A stretch of DNA of 64,000 nucleotides, taken from the NCBI GenBank assembly GCA_963921195.1, contig OY992536.1:992001-1056000 (forward strand), in the 5' to 3' direction. The notes under the pieces are model-generated. The model was not told where the DNA came from. It did no database searches and saw nothing but the letters and a program-made list of their open reading frames with translations. Position numbers and translations under genes: made by a program. Shown here piece by piece: positions 12,921 through 25,353 of this stretch (its first letter is position 1; each line of letters begins with the position of its first letter). The stretch is from Pegoplata infirma. Taxonomy: Eukaryota > Arthropoda > Insecta > Diptera > Anthomyiidae.

Positions 12921-13383
12921 AAAAGTTAAAATTATGCTTATGTATAGTGTAATTATTTGACGTTTATGTGATATGTAAGCTGTATATTAGGGATATAACT
13001 TGTTTTGGACGTCATTCTCCGAAGGGTTTATCTTATGGGCAATATTATATTGATGATAAAAACATTTGTCAGGTTAATTTGTTAAAAATACCAAAAAAAA
13101 AAATACTTTGTTTTTTCGTTCTCATCCCCATATTTGGTGCAAAAAACTTTGCCTGATTTTTTGAGATTTTTCAAAAGGCAAAAATTTTTTACCAAATAAC
13201 ATTAAATGAGTAGGGTGAGACCGCAAAGAAAAATAAGATGCAATTTTAGTGCTTAACTTTACTAAAATCTCAGAGGCTGAAGGTTTTTCTAAAGGAAAAC
13301 TCCTACAAAATAAAAGTTTTTATAAAGAAAATGTGATCGTAAACTTATTTACTAATTTAGTTTATTATCGAATGGTCGCCCTA
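12921..13383. other. gene-free stretch
   Basis: A weak pair, TAGGGTGAGACC at 13211 and GGTCGCCCTA ending at 13383, may bound a degraded element, but no TSD supports it. Confidence 0.35.
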
Positions 13384-14201
13384 CACTCAAAATATTTTGT
13401 AGGCAAAAACAAATGAAAAACACGCTTAAAACCAGTGAATAAACAATTGAAAACCATCCCAGTAATTATTCATTTGTTTTAACAAACATCAACATTTATT
13501 TTTTACTGTTGACAAAATTCTCTAAAATAAATAACATTAAACATTAAAAAATTACGTTTTGTTCACTCTTTTTTACCAACAAATTCGAAAAAAATAACCA
13601 ACGAAAACATTAAAAACTAATGATAGTTCTGTTATTTTTACCAACAAATTTCAAAAAAATAACCTACGAAAACAATAAAAATTAATGATTTCGTAGGTAA
13701 TTTTTTACAATTTTTTATTGAAATATTTTTTTTTTTAAATTTTTAATAAAATTTTTGGGGAATCGATCCCGCAACCAACTACATTCTGGCCAGACACTCT
13801 ACCCATCGTGCCAAAGTCACTTGATACAAACATGTTTTTATATTTCTATAAATAATTTTTTGATTTTTTTTTCTACAAAAAAATAACTGACTTGTGTAGG
13901 TAAAAACTAATGATATTTCATTGAAAAATGCCAACAATTAAAAAAAAAAAATTACTGACACAAATCATTAAAAATCAAAAGAATAATCAGTAGTTTTTAC
14001 TTACAGATCAAAAATAAATGACTTTAAAAATTAAATGTTAATGAAAGTCTTTATTTTTTAGTGTGTTATTTTTGAAACAAAGGACTGAAGTAGTCATTAA
14101 TAAAAATTGAACATCAAACAAATGTTTTTTCTTTTAAAAACGACTAAACGGAAAACTTTTAAAATAAACTACAAACAGTTAATGACATAATTTTTTGAGT
14201 G
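13384..14201. mobile_element. TA-flanked MITE carrying a tRNA-like module
   Basis: TA occurs at 13382-13383 and 14202-14203, and the ends are CACTCAAAA and TTTTTTGAGTG. Internal ACCAACAAATT..AAAAAATAACC and AAAACATTAAAAA units repeat. The element contains the tRNA-like block 13757-13825. Confidence 0.7.
13757..13825 (-). repeat. tRNA-like pol III module (copy 1)
   Basis: On the minus strand, TGGCACGATGGG (13802-13813) fits the A-box consensus TRGYNNARNGG with one mismatch. GGATCGATTCC (13759-13769) fits the B-box GWTCRANNC fully. The order and spacing are as in tRNA genes. I could not build a full cloverleaf, so this is a tRNA-derived remnant or SINE-like head rather than a tRNA gene. Confidence 0.5.
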
Positions 14202-14353
14202 TAGTGATTAAAATATCGGTCAAGGGGCAATACTCTCACCCCAGTATTTCTTTAGGGACACACAATATTTTTAGAATTTTTTTTACTGTTTTTAAATTGA
14301 TGAATATTTTTTTTAGAAAATAATGCAAAAGATATAATTCTTGGGAAAGTGTA

Positions 14354-14590
14354 CACAGAAAAAGATATGGGAGAAAAAATTTAGTAATCATTTGTTTAAA
14401 TTAAGAAAAAAATACTCGAGTAATTTTGAATTGACACAATTAAAAAGTTACTTAAAAATTAAAATACAAAAATGAATAAATAATTTAATAGCAATCAAAT
14501 ACTTTGATTGGCACAATTAAAAATTTACTCAAAAACTTAAAAAAATTTAGTAAGTAATTTAATACATATTAAATAGATCATTTTAAGTTT
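14354..14590. mobile_element. left part of a CACAG-ended element, truncated
   Basis: It begins CACAGAAAAAGAT and contains ACACAATTAAAAAGTTACT and TTTACTCAAAAA motifs, as in the elements at window positions 1-217 and 46957-47609. It stops where the INE-like copy begins. Confidence 0.45.
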
Positions 14591-16104
14591 TATACCCTCC
14601 ACTTACAATTAGTGATAGAGGGTATATGAGGCATTCCACAGCAAATGTCCAGAGAAAAAAAAAACATGTGTATCGTAAATTTCTGAATAGGTTGTATGGA
14701 TAGCCCTATATGGAACTAAGAAAATTGCGTTTTTGGTTTTTCGATTCTTAAAAAACTGGGCTTTGGAGGCGTGGTCAAATATTGGAAAAATGGTAAAATT
14801 TATGTCGAGTTGCCTTGTTTAAATATTTATCAAATAAGAACGGAATGCACGACAATATTAAAAATTTACATTCTTGTATAGTTTTGTATGGGCTATCGAT
14901 TACATTTTTTTATGGAAAATTTTCAGAACCCATTCTGAAATTTCAATTTAGTCAATTTTTCAAAAATCTGGCCAGTTTTAAATTTTTTTTTTTAGAATTT
15001 AGATGTTTGTCTATCCACACAAAAAAATTAAGACATGAGTTTATCGTTTTTTTTTTAATAATTTGCTTGTAATTACTTATTTTAACATAGCGTAAAACTT
15101 ATGTAAATATTTAATACTCATTCGCTATGTTGAAACAAGAAAATACAAGCAAATTACAAAATTGTTATGAAATTTAATATTCAAATGTGATTTTCTCGAA
15201 AAAAATGAAAAACTCATGTCTAAATTTTTTTGAGTGGATAGACAAACATCTAATCTTAAAAAAAAATTAAAAAAAAAGTTGCCTAAAAGTTGATAAATTG
15301 ACTTTTTTTTAAAAAATGGAAAATTTCAGAACGGGTTCTGAAAACTTTTTTTGTCGATATCCCATACAAAACTATACAAGAACGTAAACATAAGTGAGAT
15401 TGTGGTGCATTCTGTTTTAGTTTGATAAATATTTAAACAAAGCAACTCGACACAGATTTAAAAATTTTTCAAATGTTTGACAACGCCTCCTAAGCCCAGT
15501 TTTAAAAAAATTGAATTTTCAATTTTCTTAGCTCCATATAGGGCTATTCAAACAACCTATTCAGAAATTCATTTGTTACTCATCGAAATATCAGTCTGGA
15601 ACTCCATAAAGTTACATATTATTGATCAGTGATCGATTTTAAGACATTCTAGTGATATCCGTCTGCTTGTCTATGGAAATGGTGATCACGGCCAATATTA
15701 CACTGATATGACTGAAACTAAACGTATTTACTTGCTGTTGCCACGAGAATTTTGGCATTGAATTTGAGCGATATCGGTTCAGTGGTTTAAAAGTTATGTA
15801 CGAAAATGTATGGACAGCTCGGAAGTTTTGGTACATACAACATAACCTAAAAATACAAAATGCTTTTATTCGGCTGCTGATTGACATATGTGAACAGAAT
15901 TTATCACCGAATGGTATTTAAGCAAGTACGAATACACTTTTTTTACAAATAGAGAACAAAATAGCGGATTTTTTTTCACTAACATTTTTTTTTTTTCTTA
16001 AAAGTAATTTAATTTTAAATAAAGTTTTTTGCAATAATCATTTGTGCATTGTGGAGTATATCAAAACATTCGGCAATGCCGAATTCAACTTTTTACTTGT
16101 TTTT
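14591..16104 (-). mobile_element. INE-1/Helentron-like copy interrupted by a foldback
   Basis: TATACCCTCC, the AGAGGGTATA hairpin at 14591-14626, ATCGAAATATCAGTCTGG (15586 on), GATCAGTGATCGATTTTAAG and the end GCCGAATTCAAC..ACTTGTTTT align in order with the uninterrupted copy at 27483-27960 (opposite strand). The foldback at about 14626-15590 sits inside it. Confidence 0.6.
14626..15590. mobile_element. 0.95-kb foldback element
   Basis: Arms 14678-15092 and 15123-15571 are reverse complements around a loop of about 30 bp. Paired landmarks are AACATAGCG/CGCTATGTT at the loop, ATGTTTGTCTATCCAC/GTGGATAGACAAACAT, and TTTCTGAATAGGTTG/CAACCTATTCAGAAA at the ends. One unpaired arm copy lies at 56225-56790. 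There is no reading frame. Confidence 0.8.
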
Positions 16105-16520
16105 ATTTGCTGTGTTTTTCAAAAAGTGGATTTATTTTCAGATTAATCTTATTTTGTTTAAAATAAATATTTTAACATTCCAAAACAAATTTGGAATATT
16201 TTTTTCCGTAATCTACGATAAATTAGCAATTACAATCCGAAGACATGATAAAAAAATTTGGAAAATTAAAAAAGTTATAAATAAATCAAAATTAATCCAA
16301 TTAAATTTTAGGATTTAATAAGCCCACTTTGGATTAATTTTGATTTATTTATAACTTTTTTCATTTTCCATATTTTTTTATCATTTTTTCGGATTATAAT
16401 TGCTCATTTATCGTAGATTACGGAAAAAATATTCCAAATTTGTTTTGGCATGTTAAAATATTTATTTTAACTAAATAAGATTAATCCGGAAATAAATCCA
16501 CTTATTGAAAAACACAGCAA
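16105..16520. mobile_element. palindromic MITE with 190-bp arms
   Basis: Left arm about 16107-16300 and right arm about 16329-16520 are near-perfect inverted copies around a 28-bp loop. TTGCTGTG opens and CACAGCAA closes the element. TTGTTTTT flanks both sides and may be an 8-bp TSD, although it is low complexity. The element sits exactly at the ACTTGTTTT end of the INE-like copy. Confidence 0.75.
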
Positions 16521-16945
16521 TTGTTTTTTTGAGCTCTCATTTAGTTTAAAATTTTTTTGCATATGTTTATGAAAGTTTGTATTCACCCCTGAGCGTCGAA
16601 ACAGAATCAAATTACGTAAGGCGTAACGCCCAAAACATTTTTTGTTTATAGAATTTGTAGTTTTATATTTTTTTTCGTTAATGTACAAATTTCCAGGAAA
16701 ATTTTACAAAAACAATCTAGTTAAGTCACTGGAATTCTTTGTAAAAAAGTTGTAAATTTACAATTTTATTGATAAAAAGCTTATAAATTGTAATTTTACA
16801 AGAGTTTTGCCAATATAATTGTAATGTTTGGAATAATTTTAAAAGATTTTTTTAGTGTACTAAATCGTTCAATGGTGCAAAATTTAGTAATTTTTTACTC
16901 AATACTATTAAACCTTTATTAATTTTTATTTTTTTTCTGTGTAAA
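16521..16945. repeat. mosaic of repeat fragments
   Basis: In order: GAGCGTCGAAAC with TAAGGCGTAACGCCC (same motifs inverted at 47.2-47.4 kb), a GTAAATTTACAA block ending TTTTTTTAGTGTA at 16859, and the right end of a CACAG-type element ending TTTTTTTTCTGTG at 16941. Confidence 0.45.
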
Positions 16946-17247
16946 CAAACTGTTACATTTTTGGTAAGAAAACGCCAGTAATTTTGGGATACTTTTCAAC
17001 TTGTTGTTAATTTTCTTGTAGATTGTATCCGTTTTTATTTTTTTTTTATATTCTTGCTCATATTTTTAATTTTCTATTTTAGGTTTCGTTGCTATTGGTG
17101 TATTTGTAACTTGAAACCCTTTTTACGACTCACTGTGGTCATTTAGTAAGCAATACGGAAAAAATATAAGTTTATTTTCAAAAAAAAAAAAAGGATATAT
17201 TACGTTAGTTCTTTGCAGTTTACGAAGTTTGAACATTATGTACAAAT
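16946..17247. other. gene-free stretch
   Basis: Nothing recognised; T-rich and unique-looking. Confidence 0.4.
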
Positions 17248-17255
17248 ATGTATAC

Positions 17256-17553
17256 TAGGGTGTCCGAAAATTTTTTTTCTAGACTCAAGCATTATTTTAA
17301 AGCTTATAGGTTAAAGTATTTTTGAAATTTTTTATATTTTATGCACTTAAAAACAAAGTGTGGACATTTTTCCTTTAAAATCATGACTCAATAGTATAGA
17401 AAATCGTGATTATTAATGAATTTGTAAAGAAAATTAAAAAAAACCGACTCGACTTGTGCGACCTCTAAACCTTTTTCGAAGAATCTAAAAAATGCCTTAC
17501 CCTTTAAGATTTTAAACTATGCTTGAGCAGCCGTTTTTATTTGGGACACCCTA
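17256..17553. mobile_element. hAT-like MITE, TIR TAGGGTGTCC
   Basis: The exact 8-bp TSD ATGTATAC is at 17248-17255 and 17554-17561, with an exact 10-bp TIR TAGGGTGTCC. At 298 bp it is far too short for a transposase. Confidence 0.88.
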
Positions 17554-17561
17554 ATGTATAC

Positions 17562-18989
17562 ATTTGGGTAAAATCAAAAACTTCCAGTGTTTTTGAACCA
17601 AACAAAAAATTAGTTTACATCATTTCTAAAATTTTTATTTATGAATTAGTTTTTTAAACCGGGAAATTGAAATGCAATGAAAAACTCGAAACAACTGATG
17701 CTTTAGTATTCCATAAAGTCCCGCATTTATATTCCATATAGTCCCGCGTTTAAAAAATGGTGTAATATCGCACAATTTTTCAAGTAAAATTACTCAAAAG
17801 CAACTAAAGTGTCAAGCTTTACAATGCCTCAAAAAAAGTGTTAAAACTCGTTACACAATTGAAGTTGAGTTTTCATAGATAAACAAGATGGTTCTGAATA
17901 TGAACTATTTTTTTTAAAGAGTGTTAACATTCGCTTTTTTAACTGCTGTCAATAATTATGCTCTAAGTTTATTGGTTTTAAAGTTATAGCCTGTTAAAGT
18001 TGAAAAACCAAACTGGTTTCTGGCGACAGAGTTTACATTTGACCTACAAATATGAGAATAACATTTTAAATAAAGCTGGCAACCAATACTACGAGGTACA
18101 TCAGAAAGTTTTGTTAATTATGTAGAAAGGCAACCAATACTATGAGGTACATCAAAAAATACGAGAATAATATTACCCATGCATAAGATATTATGCGGTT
18201 ACATGGTTTGGTTGACATTTTTTGATTCCTCCCATTTGTTTGTGTGTATGTGTTCCCTTTTTCAGAAATACACACACATATAAAAACATTTTATATAGTG
18301 AAGGTGTTAAATGTTTAGTGTTGAGACAAGGCAAAGCAAGTGTTTTGAACATTTTGGGTCAGCTCCTAGGGGAGTCATACATTAAAATCAGTGTCATCAC
18401 AGAGAAAATAGCAATAACAAAAAAAGCGACATTTTAAATAATTAATGACTGCTCTTTTTAATAGTAAAAGTGTTTAGAATTTTTAATGTTAGTTGCAAAA
18501 TGAAGAAACAAGGCAGGACAGTATAAATTTAATTCCGGAATACTTACAATCAACTACTTCTATTTCTTTTATAAATACAATTAAATAATGTATTATAAAA
18601 TTTATATTGTCTCTTTGTAGGAGTAAAACAACTTTTTGTTTTGTTGTTTTTTTTTTATCAAATCTAAATTATAATCTTGGGTTTATTTTTATTACTAATA
18701 GAAAACGCAAAAACAAAAACGGATTAAAAGTCGTATACATATTGTAGCAAATTTTCTATGGGATAAATAAACAGTCTTTGCCAGTATACATTTGTTCATA
18801 TCTGTGGAAACAAGTTAGAGCTGCATATGTCATTATTGACGATCACCCAATATCGAAAACAATCCTTGCAAAAGTTTTTGTAAAATTTTGACTTTTTAGT
18901 CTAAAAAAATTAGTTTAAAGCTGCAAAAATTCGTATATTTTTTATTAAATTGGGAGTAAACTAATGCACAATTTCAATTGAATACAACA
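17562..18989. other. gene-free stretch with a short local duplication
   Basis: No gene is seen. TG/CA-rich tracts lie at 18240-18280. The 71-codon frame at 18222-18437 has no recognisable family. Confidence 0.45.
18078..18156. repeat. 51-bp imperfect tandem duplication
   Basis: GGCAACCAATACTA followed by GAGGTACATCA occurs at 18078 and 18129, with one C/T difference. Confidence 0.8.
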
Positions 18990-19914
18990 TTATACAGGAT
19001 ATAATGAGATTGTGCTGATGTTTGTCACTACCCGAAATATTGGCCCCATACCCACATTCAAGTATACCTATCAACTCAGAATCACTTTTTGAGACGATTT
19101 GGCGATGTTTGTCCGTCCATCTAAACATTGTATGCACAATACATATCGTAATAATCAATACATTTGGCTAAAATTAAACGTAAGCTTTTTTTTGCTCAAG
19201 GTCTTTGTCAGAAAATCTGTCCATGACCTAGCCCTAACAACATCCTCTTAAAATTTGGTTTCCCTTACTAACCTTACTAATGACATCAAAATACATATCG
19301 TTTTGAAGGGAAATTTTAAAGTTTTTTTTTATTAAATTATTTAAGGGTGTGGTCTAATCCAGAATCATTAAAAAATTTGGAAACATTTTGATTAGTTTAG
19401 GAGCAACAAGGCTCCAAAAATCGACGATAGTCAACTATCGTTTTACATGATCACAGTCCTGAGTAAAAATGTTGAGATATATTCTTTTCCGAGATTTGAA
19501 TGATCAGTACTGATCCGAGTAAGATAAGTACTGATCCGAGATTTGAAGGATAAGTATACATATTTATCGTTTTCCTGGTCTGGTTGGTATTGAATTTCCG
19601 CAAAATCAATCCAGTAGTTCAAAAGTTATGAGTAAAACCTTCAATTGCAGATTCGATGTACCTTAAATTCGCGTGTTGAAACCCCTTTACACAAACTTTA
19701 AAAAGCCACAAAAATATGTTACAAAGTATTTTCGTCACTCAATTTTTTTTTTTCACAAAAATAACAGAAAAAAGTTTTTTAGTCAAAATAAAATATTTTT
19801 AGTCAAAATTGTTAAATTGTTTTCACGTTAGAAAATTTACTATCTCTTAAAATGAGAAATGTGGAGGTTATTCAAGGATTCGGCCAAGTCGAATTAAGCT
19901 TTTCCACTTGTTTT
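18990..19914 (-). mobile_element. INE-1/Helentron-like copy, degraded
   Basis: CGAAATATTGGCCCCATA, TTTGTCCGTCCATC and the end GGATTCGGCCAAGTCGAA..CCACTTGTTTT follow the order of the family. The start is approximate. Confidence 0.45.
19452..19560. repeat. fragment of the CCCGAGTAAAAAT element family
   Basis: CCTGAGTAAAAATGTTGAG, ATATATTCTT, CCGAGATTTGAA and ATCAGTACTGATCCGA match, in reverse complement, the right end of the element at 20499-23352. Confidence 0.55.
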
Positions 19915-20498
19915 ATCTGATTTCTTGTTTTATTTGTGCTTTGCTTGTGATAACACAAAATAATCTATATTCCTTCGACAATACCAATGAAGTTTTGTGG
20001 AATGTAATGAAACTCGAATTTCTAAAGTGAAACTCCTTCGACATCGAAATGATGCACGTATTAAGAAATAGCCATGATTTTTTTAACATTTTTTGTTGAA
20101 ATTTTGTTTTTGAAAAAAAAAAAGAAATGTACTCCAAAGTACCTACAAAAATAGCATATTTTTTCATCATTTATCAATCTCTATCAAATAACTAAAATTT
20201 CAAAAAATCAGTGTTTAGCCAGTTAAGTTTCCCATGGACCTGCCCATATTTATTCCATCTAATTGGACGTTTGTTTGACACTCTCACTTTGTTTTTCTTT
20301 TTAATAAAAACAAAAAGGAATAAAAATGTGTTTTTGACATAACTTTTGGTAAACTAAACTTGAAATTTAGTTTGTGATAGTACTATTTATTATTCGTAAA
20401 ATGTTCAAAACATTTTATGTACTTTACTAAATATTTTGTTATATGTACGAAATATTTGAAAATATGTATTTCGTTTATTTTACGACATTTTTTCGTAC
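19915..20498. other. gene-free stretch
   Basis: Nothing recognised. Confidence 0.4.
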
Positions 20499-21479
20499 CC
20501 CGAGTAAAAATGAATACATATAATTTTACATTATTTGATGTATGTATATATAGCCATATGAAATAATATGTTTTCATATCAAACAAAGTACATAATTATA
20601 TCTCGCATTGAGTTTTTCCAAATTTTTTAAATGGAGTTATATAAAATTACATCTAATGATAACCATATTAATATATAAATACATGTGGGAGACATAATCA
20701 TATGTGACACATATAACTTAATGTGATTGCATACATATTTATATGTGACTTAATATCAAATAACGTATATGAGCATATTTAAAAAAAATCCAATATCATT
20801 ATATATATAATTATATATGACTTACAAGAAACCATTTAAAATTATATATGACTTACAAGAAACCATTTAAAACTATATATGGTTCCATCTTAAAAAACGA
20901 AAAAAAAAAAATTTTCAAATATAATTATATATGGTCGCACATATAACTCTATATACAGTTATATAAAACTATACATGGCATCAAACATTTATTTTTTTAA
21001 TATTATCAAAGATATAATTATAAATGGCTTATGAGATACCGTATATAGTTTTGTAAGGTACCATATAAATACAATTTTTTTTAAACTCTATATATAATTT
21101 TAAATGGTGGCACATGTAACGCCATATAAAATGTTATACAATTGTATAAGGTAAAAAATATTTTTTTCTTTCACAATATTTTATATATAATTATGCATAC
21201 TTTTATATGACAGTATTTCAATAATTTTTTTTAATGTTGCATCATATATATTTTTATTTAAGTATACAAGAGAGCTTGTATAATTATATATGATTCTCAA
21301 AGCACCTAAAATCAGTCAAAAAAAATATATATAAATTCTATAAATTTTTAAATAGAAAAAAAATCTGTTTAATCCATTGTATTTTAAAACTTAAAAAAAT
21401 GCATATTGGATTTTAAAAGTTAAATGTTTAAAAAATGTATATAACTTAAATAGTTGTGTGTAACTTTATATAAGATCAT

Positions 21480-22010
21480 ATAAGATAATATATGATGCTT
21501 GGTGACCCCGAGTTCGATTCCCGGCTCAACCCAGAAAAAAAATATTTTTTTTTTTAATTTTTTAATAAAGAAAATATGTTTTTAAAGCTTTTTGTTTTTT
21601 CTAAACTTAAAAATATTGAATAATTAAATTTTTATGATAAAATCGAAAAATAAATATTATTTATTTATAGTTATATAATTCTATATATTACATCATATAA
21701 GTTAATATATGGTTCCTAGGGACCCTGGGTTCGATCCCCGACTGAGCTAAGAAAAAAATTAGTTTTTTTTAATTTTTTTTTAAAGAAAATATGTTTTAGA
21801 AGCTTTAATTTTTTACTAAACTTAAAAATATTGATTAATTTATTTTTTATGATAATATTTAGAAATAAATATTATTGATATATAGTAATATAACTTTCTA
21901 TATTGCATCATATATGATAATATATAATTCTTGAGGACCCTGAGTTCGATTCCCGACTAAGTCAAGAAAAAAATTATTTTTTTTTAAATTTTTTTTTAAT
22001 CTAAATGATT
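21480..22010 (+). repeat. 216-bp tandem repeat, three units, each with a tRNA T-arm-like site
   Basis: GACCC(C/T)G(A/G)GTTCGAT(T/C)CCCG occurs at 21504, 21721 and 21936, each followed by an A-run, a T-run, AAGAAAATATGTTTT and TAAACTTAAAAATATTG. The GTTCGATTC core matches the pol III B-box. No convincing A-box lies upstream in these units. Confidence 0.75.
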
Positions 22011-22790
22011 TTTTAATGCGTTTTCGTTTTTCAAATTTAAAAAAAAATAAAATCCCTGAATTTTAACAAAAATATTTCAAAAATAATTATATTTTGATAT
22101 AATTATATATTATTTAATCCGAAGAAAAAAATATTTTAAAACTTTAATGTTTAACCATCAATATCTCTGGTTTTAAGAGAGCTAAAGTCCTCAGATCAAG
22201 CTCAAATCAAAGCTTTATTTGTTGCCAATAATTAAAAGTGTATTTGGTTCGAACTTATGTTAGCAATATTTTCAGATAAAATTATTTTTGTCTGAAAAAA
22301 CTTCCGAAAAAAACTTAAAACTCATTATTTGGCCGTTGGTGAGTAAAAAAGTTTATACATGTTTTATACCATTTTAAAGGTATTTTTATTAAATATACAA
22401 CGGCAGAAAGAAAATTTGGATCCGATGAAAAATGTGAAGCTCATAAGCCAAAAACCGTTTTTACTTTAAAGCTTTATAACTTGGAAAATTAAGAGCATTG
22501 GAAGATGAAAATCATGTTGTTGAACTCAGTATTAAACCCCCTATTAGCTCAGCAAATAAACTAAAAAAAAAAAAAAATCACAAATTTTAGCAAAAATTTT
22601 CTAAGTCTTTTTTAAAATTTTGTTGAAATTCAAGTCGAATATAATTTGATGCAATCATATACCCGATAAGATAAACTGGATTTAATTATATATAAGTTAA
22701 ACTTGATATAATTATATATGATAAACTATTTTCAAAAATTTTCTAAGTTTTTTTAAAACATAGTCTTTTAAAGTTGTCATTTATTAACAA

Positions 22791-22882
22791 CGTCCGCTGG
22801 GTCAGAGGGTAGAGATTGCGATTACAAAACAGTTGGTAGCTGTTCGATTCCCCCGCCGCTCGAAGTTTTTTTTTTTTTTTTT
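22791..22882 (+). repeat. tRNA-like pol III module (copy 2)
   Basis: TGGGTCAGAGG (22798-22808) fits the A-box with one mismatch and GTTCGATTC (22842-22850) fits the B-box exactly. Seventeen T follow at 22866-22882, a strong pol III terminator. The anticodon and acceptor stems are not convincing, so this is tRNA-derived rather than a functional tRNA gene. Confidence 0.55.
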
Positions 22883-23352
22883 AAATAAATTTTAATTATA
22901 TATATTTATATCTTAATATTGAAAAAAATAGTTTGGATAAAACTTTATCAGTTCTAAAAATAGATTTTATTGTTCGGATTAAATTATATATAGTTCTAAA
23001 AATAGATTTTTTTTTTCGGATAAAATTTTATCTAAAGTTTTTTGTAATATTTTTTTTTTTCTTTCGTATGAAATTTTATCTTTTTTTATCCAGCTAAAAA
23101 AAAACTTTTTTTTTTTGTCTTGGTCCAATAAGATCCAACCATTTTTCGGATGAAATTGTATCCCACCGATTAAAACTGATCTAATTAGATAAACCCACTT
23201 TTCGGATCAAATTGTATCCGTCCGGTTAAAACTGATCTAATCTTAGCGATCCATTTTTCGGATCAGTGCTGATCTTTCAAATCTCGGATCTATCAACAGA
23301 TCTGGAATAATATAAGAACATATATTGCTCCATACAAAAATTTTTACTCGGG

Positions 23353-24300
23353 ACATTATTTTTGCATATTGTACAAAATGTTTGGTATGTACTCTATGCG
23401 TGGATTTTTGTCGGTGTAGCTACATTAAAAGTGTTCAATAAGTTGGATCAATTTCTACTTTAGCAAAGTTAACAAAACAAAAAGTCAAGGGATTTCTACA
23501 TAAGCTAATATGTAAAGTTTACAAAGATGTGTGGATATGGTATGTGTGGGAAAGTTTACATAAGTGGCAACGTCGTTTCTTTATTTTTAAACTGAATATT
23601 CTATGTATATAATTTTTGTTGCATTTTAGTTTTTTTTTTTATTTTGAACCACATAGCCGATAGTGTTTTTAACTATCATAATACATAAACACAAGGCTAT
23701 TTAAAGGATGCTTATATGTTGTTACATGTTATGTTTAGAAAAACGCCATAATAAAGGAAAACTATAAGAAATAAAGGAAGGAAGGATCTAGTGATTTTAA
23801 ATAAGAAGTCTAAGCTTTTCTATTATATCCCACACTTTGCTGTAACAGCTTATGTCGTTCACAAAAAAAAAAAAAAAACTCATTGTCGATGTCAATAGGG
23901 TTTATATCACTCTAAATATATGTAAGAAAAATTTTATAGATTACTACATTAGGTTATAAGTAGAAAAAATTCTAAGTGCATAATTTGTGAGATGTGAACA
24001 TTTTATTTTTCCAAAAATTTAAGTGAGCATCAGATTCGTTACTTTTAAGGTGCACTAAAAATAATTTCTTACTCAATACACATTTTGTCTCTAAAAATGG
24101 TCTCTGTTAATAGAGTACAATAAGTCACTGAAACTCAACTGTATTTAGACCGTATAGCGGTGTGTTGGCAGCCCCAACTCTCGGATCGGTCGTTATGTCC
24201 CAATAAGTCATTTGTTTTAAAACAAAATTATTACTAAAACCGAAACAAGGGAAAATATTAACAAAAACGTTTTTAAGATGACAACATTTGACATGAAATA
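23353..24300. other. gene-free stretch
   Basis: Unique-looking sequence with an A-run near 23862-23878. No element ends are found. Confidence 0.4.
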
Positions 24301-24301
24301 A

Positions 24302-24484
24302 GGGACAAGAATAGGAATATGGAATGTACACTTTTATAAATAACTCGTCTCGTTCAACAGTGTATGGAATATACTTTCAATAAATATACATTACTCGGAT
24401 TTTGTGAAACACGCGTTATTCTGGCGAAATCACAATGCATGATGGTCTTAAACTTTTCTACTCTGGGAAGCCAAGTGGTGTTTG
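24302..24484 (+). pseudogene. relic of a LINE AP-endonuclease domain
   Basis: 24305-24340 reads TRIGIWNVHFYK, which resembles the WNVRTLY start of LINE endonucleases. 24382-24414 reads KYTLLGFCETR. After a frameshift, 24417 on reads YSGEITMHDGLKLFYSGK, like the ETRW..SGEI...G..LYSG block of that domain. Intervening sequence is lost, and at least one stop and one frameshift are present. The clade is not assigned, and the rest of the LINE is absent nearby. Confidence 0.6.
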
Positions 24485-24517
24485 AATACTACCAATCCAG
24501 TGGTGTTTGAATACTAC
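24474..24517. repeat. 25-bp tandem duplication
   Basis: AGTGGTGTTTGAATACTAC at 24474-24492 recurs at 24499-24517, at the edge of the LINE relic. Confidence 0.9.
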
Positions 24518-25353
24518 TATTAAAAGGAAGGGGAAGATCGATTGGAAATCATTTTCTTATAGAATTTTTATAGAAAATTTTATAATCTTCTCGATAGTGT
24601 TTTGTCAATGTTCATCAAGGTGAAAAAACTTAAGCACCAAAATCAATTTCTAAAGCCCAAATTTCTCTAATTATAATTAACAATCGCACTGAAAAATTTG
24701 TTTACCAATTTTAAAGCATTTTAAACTTAATTTAAGAACAGAAGGGTATGCGAGGGCTCCAAAAATATTAATACTTCTTCCAAGAATATTTTTTCCTAAA
24801 AATTAGTAATTCATTTACTTAAATATATCTTAAAAGTAAGTAAAATTGTACTTAATATAAAATTAAATGTTTTTATCCAGAGGAAAAATATTTTTTTAAA
24901 ATAAGTAAAAATTTCCTTAAACTTACGGATTCTGTGGACTCTACTATCAAAAGTTCCAGCAAAGGAAAAATAAGTAAATTAGGGATAAGGTAAATCCTAT
25001 AACAACAAATGGTTAATGCATTGTATACAAACGTTTGACAGTATATCTTTTCAGATGAATGTGTGTTTTGTTGGCTAAAGTTTTCCTATTTAAATTCAAT
25101 TTATTTTAAACGCCCAATACACTTTTATAAAATATATAAATACTTATGTATATTAGGATGGTTCCAAATGCAAAATTTCTAAAATCTCTACACTAAAAGA
25201 AAATAAAACAGTAACAAAAGTCAACAAAGTTTGCTATTTCTCAATTGGAAAATATTTATGGACACTTTTAATATGATTTGAGTAACAAACAACATTTTAA
25301 AAACGAAATTAAAGATTTGAATATGTTTTATGTTTAATTCAAAGGTGCTAATA
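24518..25353. other. gene-free stretch
   Basis: TACACTAAAAGAAAATAAAA near 25190 resembles the left end of the next element and may be a truncated copy. Otherwise nothing is recognised. Confidence 0.35.

Larger units (their letters stand above)
20499..23352. mobile_element. 2.85-kb TATA-rich element, TIR CCCGAGTAAAAAT
   Basis: CCCGAGTAAAAAT begins at 20499 and its reverse complement ends at 23352. The first 1 kb is dense in ATATATAATTATATATG units. Next come three 216-bp tandem units, a tRNA-like module (22798-22882), and a right end with GATC-rich motifs (TCGGATCA, CTGATCTAAT). No TSD longer than 2 bp is visible, so the class is undetermined, and the interior may be composite. Confidence 0.6.

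Noticed and set aside
13211..13383. hAT-like element bounded by TAGGGTGAGACC and GGTCGCCCTA
   Set aside because: TIR needs an indel and no 8-bp TSD is found even after removing the adjacent MITE.
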